From an uncultured Clostridia bacterium (GTDB taxonomy: Bacteria; Bacillota; Clostridia; Oscillospirales; Acutalibacteraceae), in NCBI GenBank assembly GCA_946626015.1, contig CAMOTT010000020.1:1-19576 (forward strand): 19,576 nucleotides of DNA, given 5' to 3'. The notes below the pieces were generated by a model. That model was not told the DNA's origin, ran no database searches, and saw only the letters and a program-made list of their open reading frames with translations. Positions 1 to 8,180 of this stretch are shown piece after piece. A program made the translations under genes and the position numbers. How positions within the stretch are numbered: position 1 is the stretch's first letter; each line of letters opens with the position of its first letter.

Positions 1-626
1 TTTTCCTTGACGAGCTTCCGGATTTTTCCAGAGCCACAATGGAAGTCCTGCGCCAGCCGATAGAGGAGAGCAAGGTGACTATCTCAAGGGTGGCCGGATC
101 AATAACATACCCCTGTTCCGTTATGCTTGTCTGTGCCATGAATCCCTGCCCCTGCGGTTACTACGGGCACCCCACCCGCGAATGTATCTGCCCCAAGGGC
201 GCGGCGGCAAAGTATTTGTCCAAGGTCTCCGGCCCTCTGCTGGACAGGATGGATATACATATTGAAGTTCCCCAGGTGAACTTTGAAAAGCTTTCGGACA
301 ACAACGCCGGTGAATCCTCCGCGGAGATAAAAAAGCGAGTAGACGCGGCGAGGAAGATCCAGCAGGAACGCCTGGGCAAGTACGGCATATCGGACAATGC
401 CCACATGACCCCGGAGCTGACCCGCAGGTTCTGTACGCCTACGGTCAAGGGCGTGGAGCTGCTGGAACGGGCTTTCGACAGGCTGGGGCTTTCCGCCCGG
501 GCTTACGATAAGATCCTCAGAGTTGCGCGGACAATAGCGGATCTGGACAACAGCGTGAACGTTGACGCGAACCACGTTATGGAGGCAGTCCAATACAGAA
601 GTCTTGACAGAAAATTCTGGAAGTAA
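1..626 (+). CDS. YifB/ComM-type Mg-chelatase-like AAA+ ATPase, C-terminal part (5' truncated)
   Basis: The reading frame is open from base 3 at the window edge, so the N-terminus and the Walker A region lie outside; about 207 residues remain. The first residues read FLDELPDFSRATMEVLRQP, the Walker B/sensor region typical of YifB/ComM proteins (usually about 500 residues in all). Next come a cysteine-rich stretch NPCPCGYYG...CICP, the SGPLLDRMDIHIEVP segment that normally carries the arginine finger, and the helical Mg_chelatase_C domain ending DRKFWK. The family is AAA+ and related to magnesium chelatase subunits. In Gram-negatives ComM is a helicase acting in natural transformation. In Firmicutes its role is poorly defined, so only the family is assigned. 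The stop lies 17 bases before the SEDS gene on the same strand, and co-transcription is plausible. Confidence 0.93.
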   Translation, partial: FLDELPDFSRATMEVLRQPIEESKVTISRVAGSITYPCSVMLVCAMNPCPCGYYGHPTRECICPKGAAAKYLSKVSGPLLDRMDIHIEVPQVNFEKLSDNNAGESSAEIKKRVDAARKIQQERLGKYGISDNAHMTPELTRRFCTPTVKGVELLERAFDRLGLSARAYDKILRVARTIADLDNSVNVDANHVMEAVQYRSLDRKFWK

Positions 627-643
627 AAATCAGGAGTGGATAT

Positions 644-1870
644 ATGTTCAGGCGAAAAGCAAGGAGCTTCAGATGGCTGTTTCTACTTATCGTCGTAACG
701 ATTTTTCAACAGGTTTCCTTTGCGCAGATAATTTTTGTCGATAAGGAAATACGTATGACGAACCTGTACGTCGCGGCAGGGTACATTATTTTTGAATGGG
801 TGTACCTGATCATAATGCGCGCCGCAACGGGGACGGCTCATCTTGAACTTGAAATAATAGCGTTCTTTTTATCGGGTATAAGCATAATCATAAGCGGAAG
901 TATCGCCGAATCCTATGCTTTCAAGCAGGTCGTTGCGGTTGCTGCCGGGGCTTTGGCTTACGCTTTCTTCCTCTGGTTTTTGAGGGATACTAAACGGGCT
1001 ATGTTTATGCGTACCCCTGTGGCCGCGGCCGCTTTGGGTCTGCTGGGGCTCAATCTTGTGCTGGCTAAAACGGTGAACGGCGCCCTCAACTGGATCGAGT
1101 TGGGGCCTGTTTCAATACAGCCCTCAGAGCTTGTAAAGGTGGCGTTCATATTCGTCGGAGCGGCGACCCTCGATAAGCTCCAGACCATGCACAGTATTAC
1201 AAAATACGTCATTTTTTCCATCGCCTGCGTTGGTATGCTGTTCCTTATGAGGGATTTCGGCACAGCGCTGATATTCTTTGTGACCTTTGTGCTGATAGCT
1301 TTTATGCGTTCCGGCGATCTGCGCACCATAGCCATGGTCTGCACCGGCGCGCTGCTGGGAGCTATGCTGGTGATCTACTTTAAACCCTATGTGGCAAACA
1401 GGTTTGCAGCCTACCGCCATGTATGGGAGATGATAAACGACAAGGGCTATCAGCAGACCCGTGTGATGATCTATTCCACAAGCGGCGGGCTGTTCGGCCT
1501 GGGCATCGGCAGAGGGAAACTCAGGGAGGTGTACGCCGCCTCCACCGACCTCGTTTTCGGTATGCTTTGCGAGGAGTTCGGTATGATAACCGCGTTTGCG
1601 GTGCTCCTTTGCTTTGCTTTTGTGGCCGTTTATGCGGTGAAATGCGCAAAGAGTTCAAGGTCGGCGTTTTACGCTATCTTGTCCGTATCCTCGGCAGGTA
1701 TGCTTTTGTTTCAGCTTTCCCTCAACGTGTTCGGCGTGATGGATCTGCTGCCCCTTACGGGCGTGACGCTGCCCTTTATCAGCCGCGGCGGCACAAGTAT
1801 GATCTGCGTCTGGGCGCTGTTCAGCTTTATAAAGAGCGCGGGATATGAAGGCAGGTGGGCCAATGAATAG
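644..1870 (+). CDS. SEDS peptidoglycan polymerase, FtsW/RodA/SpoVE family
   Basis: This 408-residue, very hydrophobic polytopic membrane protein shows SEDS hallmarks. They are LIGPSEL-like WIELGPVSIQPSELVKVAF, the MRDFGTALIFF segment holding the family's essential aspartate, GLFGLGIGRGKL, TDLVFGMLCEEFGM, and LTGVTLPFISRGGTSM near the C-terminus. SEDS proteins polymerise lipid II into glycan strands at the cytoplasmic membrane and work with a class B PBP. The ATG at 644 has an AGGAG site about 7 bases upstream. The end overlaps the following PBP gene by 8 bases, which suggests translational coupling to its cognate transpeptidase. Whether it serves elongation (RodA), division (FtsW) or sporulation (SpoVE) cannot be settled from sequence alone. 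The pairing with a small PbpA-like protein favours a RodA/PbpA-type couple. Confidence 0.93.
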   Translation: MFRRKARSFRWLFLLIVVTIFQQVSFAQIIFVDKEIRMTNLYVAAGYIIFEWVYLIIMRAATGTAHLELEIIAFFLSGISIIISGSIAESYAFKQVVAVAAGALAYAFFLWFLRDTKRAMFMRTPVAAAALGLLGLNLVLAKTVNGALNWIELGPVSIQPSELVKVAFIFVGAATLDKLQTMHSITKYVIFSIACVGMLFLMRDFGTALIFFVTFVLIAFMRSGDLRTIAMVCTGALLGAMLVIYFKPYVANRFAAYRHVWEMINDKGYQQTRVMIYSTSGGLFGLGIGRGKLREVYAASTDLVFGMLCEEFGMITAFAVLLCFAFVAVYAVKCAKSSRSAFYAILSVSSAGMLLFQLSLNVFGVMDLLPLTGVTLPFISRGGTSMICVWALFSFIKSAGYEGRWANE

Positions 1871-3236
1871 ATCTACAAAACGTTCATATGTACTTTATGC
1901 TTTGATCCTTGCGTTCCTTGCAGGCGTGGGGGTGATGATATTCAACTTCATCGTTCACGGAGACGAGTGGGTTTCCAGCAAGGCCAACAAGCACGTTTAC
2001 AACGGCGGAGCCCTGACCTGCGGCGGCACTATATTTGACCGGGACGGGGTATATCTTGCCAAAACAGAGAAGGGCAAGCGGGTGTTCAACAGCAGCTCCA
2101 CCCTGCGTAAAGCCACCCTGCATATTGTGGGGGATACACAGGGCTATATACCAACGGGCACCCATACGGTTTACAGTGAGCAGCTTTCCGGTTACAGCAT
2201 TGTGGACGGGGTATACAAGCTCAAGGAGTACGGCAAGGGCAACGATATATATCTGACCGTTTCCGCAAAGGCCTGCAGGGCGGCATATGAGGCGCTTGAG
2301 GGCTTTAACGGCGCGGTGGGAGTATACAACTACAAGACCGGCGAGGTGCTCTGCGACGTTTCAAAACCAACGTACGATATTGAAAACAAGCCCTCGGATC
2401 TGCTGAAAAACGAGGAAAAATACAAGGGCGTTTTCATAAACAGATTTTTTTCCGGGCTGTATGTTCCCGGGTCGGTGTTCAAGGTGGTAACAGCGGCCTG
2501 CGCCATTGAAAACATCCCCGATATATATACGAGAAAATTCGAGTGCAAGGGCAAGACCTCCTTCGCAGGGGGGACAGTTATCTGCAACGGGGTGCACGGA
2601 AAGATATCCTTTAAAGAGGCTCTTAACAAATCCTGCAACTGCGCTTTTTCGCAAATAGCGGTGGAGCTGGGAGCGGAGAAACTTACAGCCACGGCAAATG
2701 CCTTCGGTTTTAATCAGAGCCTGAAAGCCACCAAGATAAACGTAGGCAAAAGCAGGTTCAACATTACCGGTTCCCAGGATTATGAGATAGGCTGGGCGGG
2801 TATCGGTCAATATACCACCCTTGTGAGCCCCTGTCAGGTCGTTATGTTCATGGGCGCAATAGCAAACGGAGGAGCAGCGGCCGAACCCCAGACAGTTAAA
2901 AAGATCGTAAGCCCCACAGGTTTGACTGTAAGCGGACTGCGTCAAAAGAATTCAACCATAAGCATTGATCCCTCAACAGCAGACAAACTCAAAACTTTGC
3001 TCCGTTCCAATGTTAAGGACAGCTACGGCGACAACCGCTTCCCCGGGCTTGAAATGTGCGGCAAGACCGGCACGGCGGAGGTGGACGACGGCAAGCCCCA
3101 TTCCTGGTTCGCCGGATTTTCCATGCGTGAGGATTTTCCCTATGCGGTGGTCGTAATAGCGGAGAATGCGGGCTCGGGTTACGGCGTGGCAATGAGCACA
3201 GCAAACAAGGTGATGCAGACTATCCTTAAAGGGTAA
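1863..3236 (+). CDS. Class B penicillin-binding protein (D,D-transpeptidase), PbpA-like
   Basis: From ATG 1863 the protein has 457 residues. A short basic N-terminus and one membrane anchor (about residues 9-29) are followed by a small N-terminal domain and a transpeptidase domain. All three penicillin-binding motifs are present: SVFK (about 204-207, serine nucleophile), SCN (about 257-259) and KTGT (about 401-404). The size and the lack of a large dimerisation domain or PASTA repeats resemble PbpA-type partners of RodA-like SEDS proteins. The protein should crosslink peptidoglycan on the outer face of the membrane. An in-frame ATG at 1845 adds six residues, but AGGTGGG sits 6 bases before ATG 1863, so the latter is preferred. 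The gene overlaps the SEDS gene by 8 bases. No terminator follows; the next promoter begins 9 bases past the stop. Confidence 0.93.
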   Translation: MNRSTKRSYVLYALILAFLAGVGVMIFNFIVHGDEWVSSKANKHVYNGGALTCGGTIFDRDGVYLAKTEKGKRVFNSSSTLRKATLHIVGDTQGYIPTGTHTVYSEQLSGYSIVDGVYKLKEYGKGNDIYLTVSAKACRAAYEALEGFNGAVGVYNYKTGEVLCDVSKPTYDIENKPSDLLKNEEKYKGVFINRFFSGLYVPGSVFKVVTAACAIENIPDIYTRKFECKGKTSFAGGTVICNGVHGKISFKEALNKSCNCAFSQIAVELGAEKLTATANAFGFNQSLKATKINVGKSRFNITGSQDYEIGWAGIGQYTTLVSPCQVVMFMGAIANGGAAAEPQTVKKIVSPTGLTVSGLRQKNSTISIDPSTADKLKTLLRSNVKDSYGDNRFPGLEMCGKTGTAEVDDGKPHSWFAGFSMREDFPYAVVVIAENAGSGYGVAMSTANKVMQTILKG

Positions 3237-3245
3237 TGTTAATTG

Positions 3246-3274
3246 TTGACATAAATGTTAGATAATAGTATAAT
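3246..3274 (+). promoter_or_regulatory. Consensus sigma-A type promoter for the liv operon
   Basis: TTGACA (3246-3251) and TATAAT (3269-3274) are separated by exactly 17 bases in an AT-rich stretch just after the PBP gene. Both hexamers match the housekeeping consensus perfectly. Transcription would start near 3281, giving a leader of about 48 bases before the binding-protein gene. AGGAGA at 3315-3320 is that gene's ribosome binding site. Confidence 0.85.
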
Positions 3275-3328
3275 TATTTAAATCCCTTTGGTTAATACCG
3301 AAGAGTAATAAAAAAGGAGATTGTAAGC

Positions 3329-4465
3329 ATGAAAAAGACAGTTAAAAAAGTTTTTGCAGCAGTTGTTGCCCTTGTTATGGTTGCGGCTTTGTTTGCGGCT
3401 TGCGGCGGCGAAAAAGGCGGTAACAGTGATCAGGACGGCAAGACCATCCTCATCGGCGGCACAGGCCCTCTCACAGGCGATGCTTCCTCCTACGGTATCT
3501 CCGTAAAGAACGGCGCAGAGGTCGCTGTCAAAGAGATCAACGAGGCCGGCGGACTTAACGGCACAAAGCTTCTCTTTGATATCAAGGACGACAAGGCCAC
3601 AGCAGAGGATGCTTCCACGGGCTATGACTCCCTTATGGACGCGGGCATGAAGATATCCATCGGTTCCGTCACCTCCGGTTCCTGCGCGGCTTTCGCGGAC
3701 AAGGCGGTGAGCGACAACCTTTTCTTCATCACTCCCTCCGCTTCCATGGCAAGCGTTATCGAAAAGGGACCCAACGCTTTCAGAGTATGCTTCGGCGATC
3801 CCGATCAGGGCGTTCTTGCGGCTCAGGAGCTCACAAAGACCTACAAGAACATCGGATGTATCTATGACTCCAGCGATCCATATTCAACAGGTATCTACGA
3901 CGCTTTCAAGGCTGAGATGGAGAAGCTGGGCGTGACCTATATTCTCCAGAGCTTTGACGCCGAGAACAAGAAGGATTTCTCAACTCAGGCAGAGGCTCTT
4001 AAGGGCTGCGACGTTGTTTTCACACCCTTCTACTACACAGAGGCCGGCCTTGTGGCAAAGGCTCTCGTTGCCAAGGGCAGCAAGGCTCTTGTGTTCGGCT
4101 GCGACGGTCTTGACGGCATTGAGGATCAGATCACAGGCGTTGACGTAAATGTCAAGTATATCACTCCCTTTGATGTCAACAGCACAAACGAAGTGGTAAC
4201 AAAGTTCGTTAAGGCTTATAAGGAAACCTACGGCATAGTTCCGGATCAGTTCGCGGCGGACGGATATGACGCTATATACGCTATCTACAACGCCATGAAG
4301 GCGGCCGGTGTTACAGCCGATATGAGCGCCAGCGACATCTGCGACGCAGTTGTCAAGGCTATCACCGATCCTTCCTTCAAGCTTGAGGGCGCAACAGGTA
4401 CAATGACCTGGGACGCTTCCGGCGCCTGCACAAAGATCCCGCAGATCGTTGAGCTTGGCAAATAA
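3329..4465 (+). CDS. Branched-chain amino acid type ABC transporter substrate-binding lipoprotein
   Basis: This 378-residue protein starts with a basic, hydrophobic signal peptide that ends in FAAC with Cys25, a lipobox, so it is probably a lipoprotein on the outer face of the membrane. The mature part is a type I periplasmic-binding fold of the LivJ/LivK group (Peripla_BP_6). Evidence includes IGGTGPLTGDASSYG at the start of the domain, AVKEINEAGGLNG, a SASMAS ligand-loop segment, and FAADGYDAIYAIYNAMKAAG near the C-terminus. It would capture the substrate and deliver it to the LivHMGF complex encoded downstream. Branched-chain amino acids are the default guess. Related binding proteins take other amino acids, amides or aromatic compounds, so the ligand is not fixed by sequence. 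A strong ribosome binding site and its own consensus promoter predict high expression. Confidence 0.92.
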   Translation: MKKTVKKVFAAVVALVMVAALFAACGGEKGGNSDQDGKTILIGGTGPLTGDASSYGISVKNGAEVAVKEINEAGGLNGTKLLFDIKDDKATAEDASTGYDSLMDAGMKISIGSVTSGSCAAFADKAVSDNLFFITPSASMASVIEKGPNAFRVCFGDPDQGVLAAQELTKTYKNIGCIYDSSDPYSTGIYDAFKAEMEKLGVTYILQSFDAENKKDFSTQAEALKGCDVVFTPFYYTEAGLVAKALVAKGSKALVFGCDGLDGIEDQITGVDVNVKYITPFDVNSTNEVVTKFVKAYKETYGIVPDQFAADGYDAIYAIYNAMKAAGVTADMSASDICDAVVKAITDPSFKLEGATGTMTWDASGACTKIPQIVELGK

Positions 4466-4496
4466 TCTAAGCACACAGCTTGAATAAACATCCTAT

Positions 4497-4533
4497 TGCG
4501 TACGGCCGGGAACGGCCGTACGCATAGAGTTTT
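4497..4533 (+). terminator. Perfect GC-rich hairpin after the binding-protein gene
   Basis: A perfect 12-bp inverted repeat (arms 4497-4508 and 4513-4524) encloses a GGAA tetraloop. It is followed by TAGAGTTTT, only a weak run of T. It lies 31 bases after the binding-protein stop codon and inside the operon. It could act as a partial terminator or as an mRNA 3' stabiliser, raising binding-protein mRNA over permease mRNA, a common arrangement in ABC importer operons. The hairpin is seen; the function is inferred. Confidence 0.7.
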
Positions 4534-4549
4534 AACAGCGCATTTGTCG

Positions 4550-4616
4550 GCTGAAGAAATTTGAGCTGCACCGCTTACCCTAAGTGAAGCTTGAATTTCT
4601 TCAGCTATACATTTTT
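4550..4616 (+). terminator. Second long hairpin with T-rich tail upstream of livH
   Basis: Arms 4550-4571 and 4584-4605 form a 22-bp stem. The outer 12 bp are perfect (GCTGAAGAAATT with its complement), and the inner part has two G-U pairs and one mismatch. The loop is 12 bases, and the tail TATACATTTTTATTG follows. This resembles an intrinsic terminator or attenuator more than the first hairpin does. No promoter was found between it and livH, so read-through must feed the permease genes. The hairpin is visible; control by conditional termination or RNA processing is inference. Confidence 0.65.
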
Positions 4617-4644
4617 ATTGTTTCCATATTGAAGGAGAGATATC

Positions 4645-5508
4645 ATGACTACGTTAATAGACGGTTTGAGCCTGGGAGCCATATATTCCCTTATAGCTCT
4701 GGGCTATACAATGGTCTACGGCATTGCGAAAATGCTGAACTTTGCCCACGGCGATATCATCATGGTGGGAGCATACACGATCCTCACCACGCTTAATATC
4801 ACAGGCAACCCCTATGTGGCTATCGCTGTTTCCATTGTGGTTTGTACGGTCTCCGGCATCGTGATAGAGCGGCTTGCCTACAAACCCCTTAGAGGCGCTT
4901 CGCCCCTTGCTGTTTTGATAACAGCCATCGGCGTCAGCTTTTTCCTGCAATCGATCGCCCAGTTGATCTACGGCTCAAAATCCCAGTCCATTTCTTTGCC
5001 GGATTTCGGCAAGGTGTCAGTAGGCGGCCTTGAGATAAACGTGAACACCATTATAACCCTTGTTGTAGGCGGCATAATAATGGCGGCGCTTACGGTGTTT
5101 GTCAAGAAAACCAACACAGGCCGCGCAATGCAGGCTGTCTCCGAGGATAAGGGCGCGGCGCTGCTGATGGGCGTCAACGTGAACAGGATAATCATGATAA
5201 CCTTTGCTATAGGTTCCGCTCTTGCGGCCTTTGCCAGCCTGTTTTATCTCATGCAGATCCCTTCAATAACCCCCACCCTTGGCTCAATGCCCGGCATCAA
5301 GGCCTTTACCGCGGCAGTTATCGGCGGTATCGGTTCCATCCCCGGCGCCATGCTCGGAGGTATGCTGCTGGGTCTGATCGAAAAAATTTGCCTGAGCATC
5401 CCGGCAATAGGTCCCTACACCACGGCTATTGAGTTCTCTTTGCTCATAATAATCCTGTTGGTCAAGCCTATCGGCATACTGGGCAAAAAAGTCAGAGAGA
5501 AGGTGTAA
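4645..5508 (+). CDS. livH: ABC transporter permease, LivH family
   Basis: This 287-residue hydrophobic permease belongs to the BPD_transp_2 (LivH/LivM) family. Its N-terminus, LIDGLSLGAIYSLIALGYTM followed by VYGIAKMLNFAHGDI, is the LivH signature. AVSEDKGAALLMGVNVNRI forms the conserved cytoplasmic loop that contacts the ATPases. GSMPGIKAFTAAVIGGIGSIPGAMLGG is characteristic of the C-terminal half. It would pair with LivM to form the membrane channel for the substrate delivered by the lipoprotein upstream. The start has GAAGGAGAG about 7 bases upstream. The stop is two bases before the livM start, so the genes are tightly coupled. Length is normal for the family. Confidence 0.93.
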   Translation: MTTLIDGLSLGAIYSLIALGYTMVYGIAKMLNFAHGDIIMVGAYTILTTLNITGNPYVAIAVSIVVCTVSGIVIERLAYKPLRGASPLAVLITAIGVSFFLQSIAQLIYGSKSQSISLPDFGKVSVGGLEINVNTIITLVVGGIIMAALTVFVKKTNTGRAMQAVSEDKGAALLMGVNVNRIIMITFAIGSALAAFASLFYLMQIPSITPTLGSMPGIKAFTAAVIGGIGSIPGAMLGGMLLGLIEKICLSIPAIGPYTTAIEFSLLIIILLVKPIGILGKKVREKV

Positions 5509-5510
5509 GC

Positions 5511-6665
5511 ATGAGCAATTATATTTCAAACGTCAAAAAACAGTTCAAGTTCAAACATATCGCCACATGGGTGTCGGTACTGGCTGTGCTCATAGCGCTT
5601 ATCATCCTCAATTCGGCCGGAGCCCTCAACCGCTCAACAATAGGTCTGCTTTCCCGTATTGCGTACAGCATCATCCTTGCCGTTTCGCTGAACCTTGTGG
5701 TGGGCTTCCTGGGTGAGCTCAGCCTGGGTCACGCGGGCTTTATGTGCCTTGGCGCCTACATAGGCACCTTCTCGGCGACCGGTCTTTCCAAGTCAATTGA
5801 CAGCGATCTCCTGGTTCTCATTCTGGCTATGTTCATCGGCGGTGCAGTTGCGGCCATATTCGGTTTTATAATCGGTCTGCCTGCTTTAAGGCTCAAGGGC
5901 GACTACCTTGCCATCGTCACCTTGGCCTTTGGAGAGATCGTCAGAAACATCTTCAAAAATCTTGAAATTTTCGGCGGCGCCATGGGCTACAACTCAAAGA
6001 CTTACAATCAAAAAAAGCTGTTCATTATCGCCTTTGTCGCGGTAATAATAGTCCTTATTCTCATACAAAACCTTATCAGGAGCAAACACGGCAGGGCGAT
6101 CACCGCAATAAGAGACAACGAGATAGCGGCAAGAGCCATGGGCATCAACGTCACGTTCTATAAGCTCTTTGTTTTTGTCATAGCGGCGTTTTTTGCCGGA
6201 ATTGCAGGCGTTATTTACGGCCACTTTACTACCCCGGTGCTTTACACCACCTTCTCTTACAACTATTCAATAGAGATCCTTGTTATGGTGGTGCTCGGCG
6301 GAATGGGCAGCATCAACGGCTCAATAATCGCTGCTACCCTTATCACCGTTGTGAACTTTGCCCTCCAGTCAAAGCTCTCCGGCGACCTTGCCGCCATCAG
6401 GCTGATGGTCTATGCCCTTGTGCTTATCACAGTCGTTATCTTCAACAACGCTCCTGCCTTCAAGCCCATCAAAGAGAGGTTCAGCATAAGTCAGCTCAAG
6501 GCTCGAAGGATCGAAAAGAAAAAAGAAATTATTGCGGATGATGCCGCTGAGTGGAACAGGATCGAAACAAAGGTCAAAATGGACGCTGTTCTTACCACGG
6601 ACATTCCACACGGAGAGGAACCCTTGCAGGAGGACTGCGACGGCTCTGAAAAGGAGGGAGAATAA
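5511..6665 (+). CDS. livM: ABC transporter permease, LivM family, with charged C-terminal tail
   Basis: This 384-residue permease carries the LivM signatures NLVVGFLGELSLGHAGFMCL, GLPALRLKGDYLAIVTLAFGE, the AIRDNEIAARAMGINVTFYK coupling loop and LVMVVLGGMGSINGS. It forms the channel with LivH. The membrane domain ends around residue 315. About 65 hydrophilic residues follow, rich in Lys, Glu and Asp (KARRIEKKKEIIADDAAEW... ending GSEKEGE). This tail is longer than in the textbook LivM and is predicted to be cytoplasmic, close to the ATPases. Its role is unknown. The stop codon TAA overlaps the livG ATG by one base (TAATG), indicating translational coupling. A GAAGGTG site precedes the start. 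Confidence 0.93.
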   Translation: MSNYISNVKKQFKFKHIATWVSVLAVLIALIILNSAGALNRSTIGLLSRIAYSIILAVSLNLVVGFLGELSLGHAGFMCLGAYIGTFSATGLSKSIDSDLLVLILAMFIGGAVAAIFGFIIGLPALRLKGDYLAIVTLAFGEIVRNIFKNLEIFGGAMGYNSKTYNQKKLFIIAFVAVIIVLILIQNLIRSKHGRAITAIRDNEIAARAMGINVTFYKLFVFVIAAFFAGIAGVIYGHFTTPVLYTTFSYNYSIEILVMVVLGGMGSINGSIIAATLITVVNFALQSKLSGDLAAIRLMVYALVLITVVIFNNAPAFKPIKERFSISQLKARRIEKKKEIIADDAAEWNRIETKVKMDAVLTTDIPHGEEPLQEDCDGSEKEGE

Positions 6666-7435
6666 TGTCGGATATCGTACTTGAGACAAGAAATCTCGGC
6701 ATTTCCTTCGGCGGTCTGAAGGCGGTTCAGGACGTTAACCTTAAGGTCAAGAAAAATGAGCTTTACGGGCTTGTGGGCCCCAACGGCGCAGGTAAGACCA
6801 CGGTTTTCAATATGCTCACAGGCGTTTATCAGCCCACTACGGGCACGTTTTTGCTTGAGGGCGAGGAGCTCAAGGGTAAAAGTCAGGAGAAAATAAACCA
6901 CAAGGGTATTGCACGAACCTTCCAGAACATAAGACTTTTCAATAATATGTCCGTTATCAGGAATGTTCTTGTGGCTCTTCACAATCAGCCCGGCTTCAGG
7001 TACACGCCCTTTGACGCTATGCTCCACACACCCAAATACTATGACTGCGAAGTCCGCATGAGGGACACGGCGAAGGAGCTTTTAGACGTTTTCGGCCTGC
7101 TTGAGGAGCGCAACAACCTTGCCTGCAACCTTTCTTACGGCACACAGAGGAGGCTGGAGATCGCCAGAGCTCTGGCAACCAACCCCAAGCTCCTGCTCCT
7201 TGATGAGCCTGCCGCAGGCATGAACCCCAACGAGACTGCGGAGCTTATGGAGATAGTCAAGCTTATCAGGGACAAGTTTGACCTCACCGTTCTGCTCATA
7301 GAACACGATATGAAATTTGTTTCCGGCCTTTGTGATGAGGTGACGGTGCTGAATTTCGGCACCACCCTTGCCCAGGGAGAAACAAACGAAGCCCTCAATG
7401 ACCCCGAGGTCATAAAGGCTTATATAGGAGGTTAA
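6665..7435 (+). CDS. livG: ABC transporter ATP-binding protein, LivG family
   Basis: This 256-residue ATPase has Walker A GPNGAGKT (about 38-45), a Q-loop glutamine in RTFQNIRLF (about 87), the signature LSYGTQRRLEIARAL (about 156-170), Walker B LLLLDEPAAGMNP (about 176-188) and an H-loop in LLIEHDMKFV (about 214). The AAGMNP variant of the D-loop and the degenerate LSYG signature in place of LSGG are typical of LivG. It would form a heterodimer with LivF and energise LivHM on the cytoplasmic side. It starts in a one-base overlap with livM behind GGAGGGAG. The livF ribosome binding site GGAGG lies within its last codons. Confidence 0.95.
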   Translation: MSDIVLETRNLGISFGGLKAVQDVNLKVKKNELYGLVGPNGAGKTTVFNMLTGVYQPTTGTFLLEGEELKGKSQEKINHKGIARTFQNIRLFNNMSVIRNVLVALHNQPGFRYTPFDAMLHTPKYYDCEVRMRDTAKELLDVFGLLEERNNLACNLSYGTQRRLEIARALATNPKLLLLDEPAAGMNPNETAELMEIVKLIRDKFDLTVLLIEHDMKFVSGLCDEVTVLNFGTTLAQGETNEALNDPEVIKAYIGG

Positions 7436-7439
7436 GGAT

Positions 7440-8150
7440 ATGGCATTGCTTGAGGTTAAAAACTTAGAGGTTTTTTATGGCATGATCCAGGCCATCCGCG
7501 GAATAAGCTTTGAGGTGAACGAGGGTGAGATAGTTACCTTGATAGGCGCCAACGGCGCAGGAAAAACCACAACCATGCAGAGCATAATGGGACTTATCGC
7601 CAACAAAAAAGGCACCGTTATATATAACGGGCAGGATATCACAAAGACCCCGGGGCACAAAATAGTCCGCATGGGTATGACCCAGGTGCCGGAGGGCAGG
7701 CGTATTTTTCAGCAGCTTACGGTTTACGACAACCTGCTTATGGGCGCCTACACAATGGCGGACAAAAAGCAGATCCAGCAGGATATTGACGAGATCTGCA
7801 CAAGGTTTGAAATATTGGGTCAGAGAAAGAACCAGATAGCCGGCACCCTTTCCGGCGGCGAACAGCAGATGCTGGCAATGGGCAGGGCAATGATGAGCCA
7901 CCCGAAGCTGCTGATGCTTGACGAGCCCTCAATGGGTCTTTCGCCCCTTTTTGTTGACAAGGTTTTCGATATAATCAAGGATTACCACAAAAGCGGCACC
8001 ACGATCCTGCTGGTTGAGCAGAACGCAAAAAAGGCGCTGTCCATCGCGGACAGAGCCTATGTGCTCGAAACAGGTGAAATTTCCCTCAGCGGAGGCGCAG
8101 ATGATCTGCTCAACAACGAGGCGGTCAAAAAAGCGTATCTTGGAGCATAA
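7440..8150 (+). CDS. livF: ABC transporter ATP-binding protein, LivF family
   Basis: This 236-residue ATPase has Walker A GANGAGKT (about 36-43), TQVPEGRRIFQQLTV around the Q-loop (a LivF hallmark), signature LSGGEQQMLAMGRAMM (about 137-152), Walker B LLMLDEPSMGLSP (about 157-169), and VEQN in place of an H-loop histidine, as usual in LivF. It is the second ATPase of the Liv complex and should pair with LivG. It starts 4 bases after livG and is the last gene of the operon. The stop is followed by two hairpins before a convergent gene. Length and motifs are complete. Confidence 0.95.
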   Translation: MALLEVKNLEVFYGMIQAIRGISFEVNEGEIVTLIGANGAGKTTTMQSIMGLIANKKGTVIYNGQDITKTPGHKIVRMGMTQVPEGRRIFQQLTVYDNLLMGAYTMADKKQIQQDIDEICTRFEILGQRKNQIAGTLSGGEQQMLAMGRAMMSHPKLLMLDEPSMGLSPLFVDKVFDIIKDYHKSGTTILLVEQNAKKALSIADRAYVLETGEISLSGGADDLLNNEAVKKAYLGA

Positions 8151-8180
8151 GCGGCCGCAAATTAAAATCAAAGAAGGAAT

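Noticed and set aside
2361..2945. A 194-codon open frame on the minus strand opposite the PBP gene
   Set aside because: The plus-strand frame carries all penicillin-binding motifs; the antisense product has no recognisable domain or start signal.
4466..4644. Riboswitch or T-box upstream of livH
   Set aside because: No T-box sequence, specifier loop or known riboswitch core could be recognised; only two hairpins are seen.
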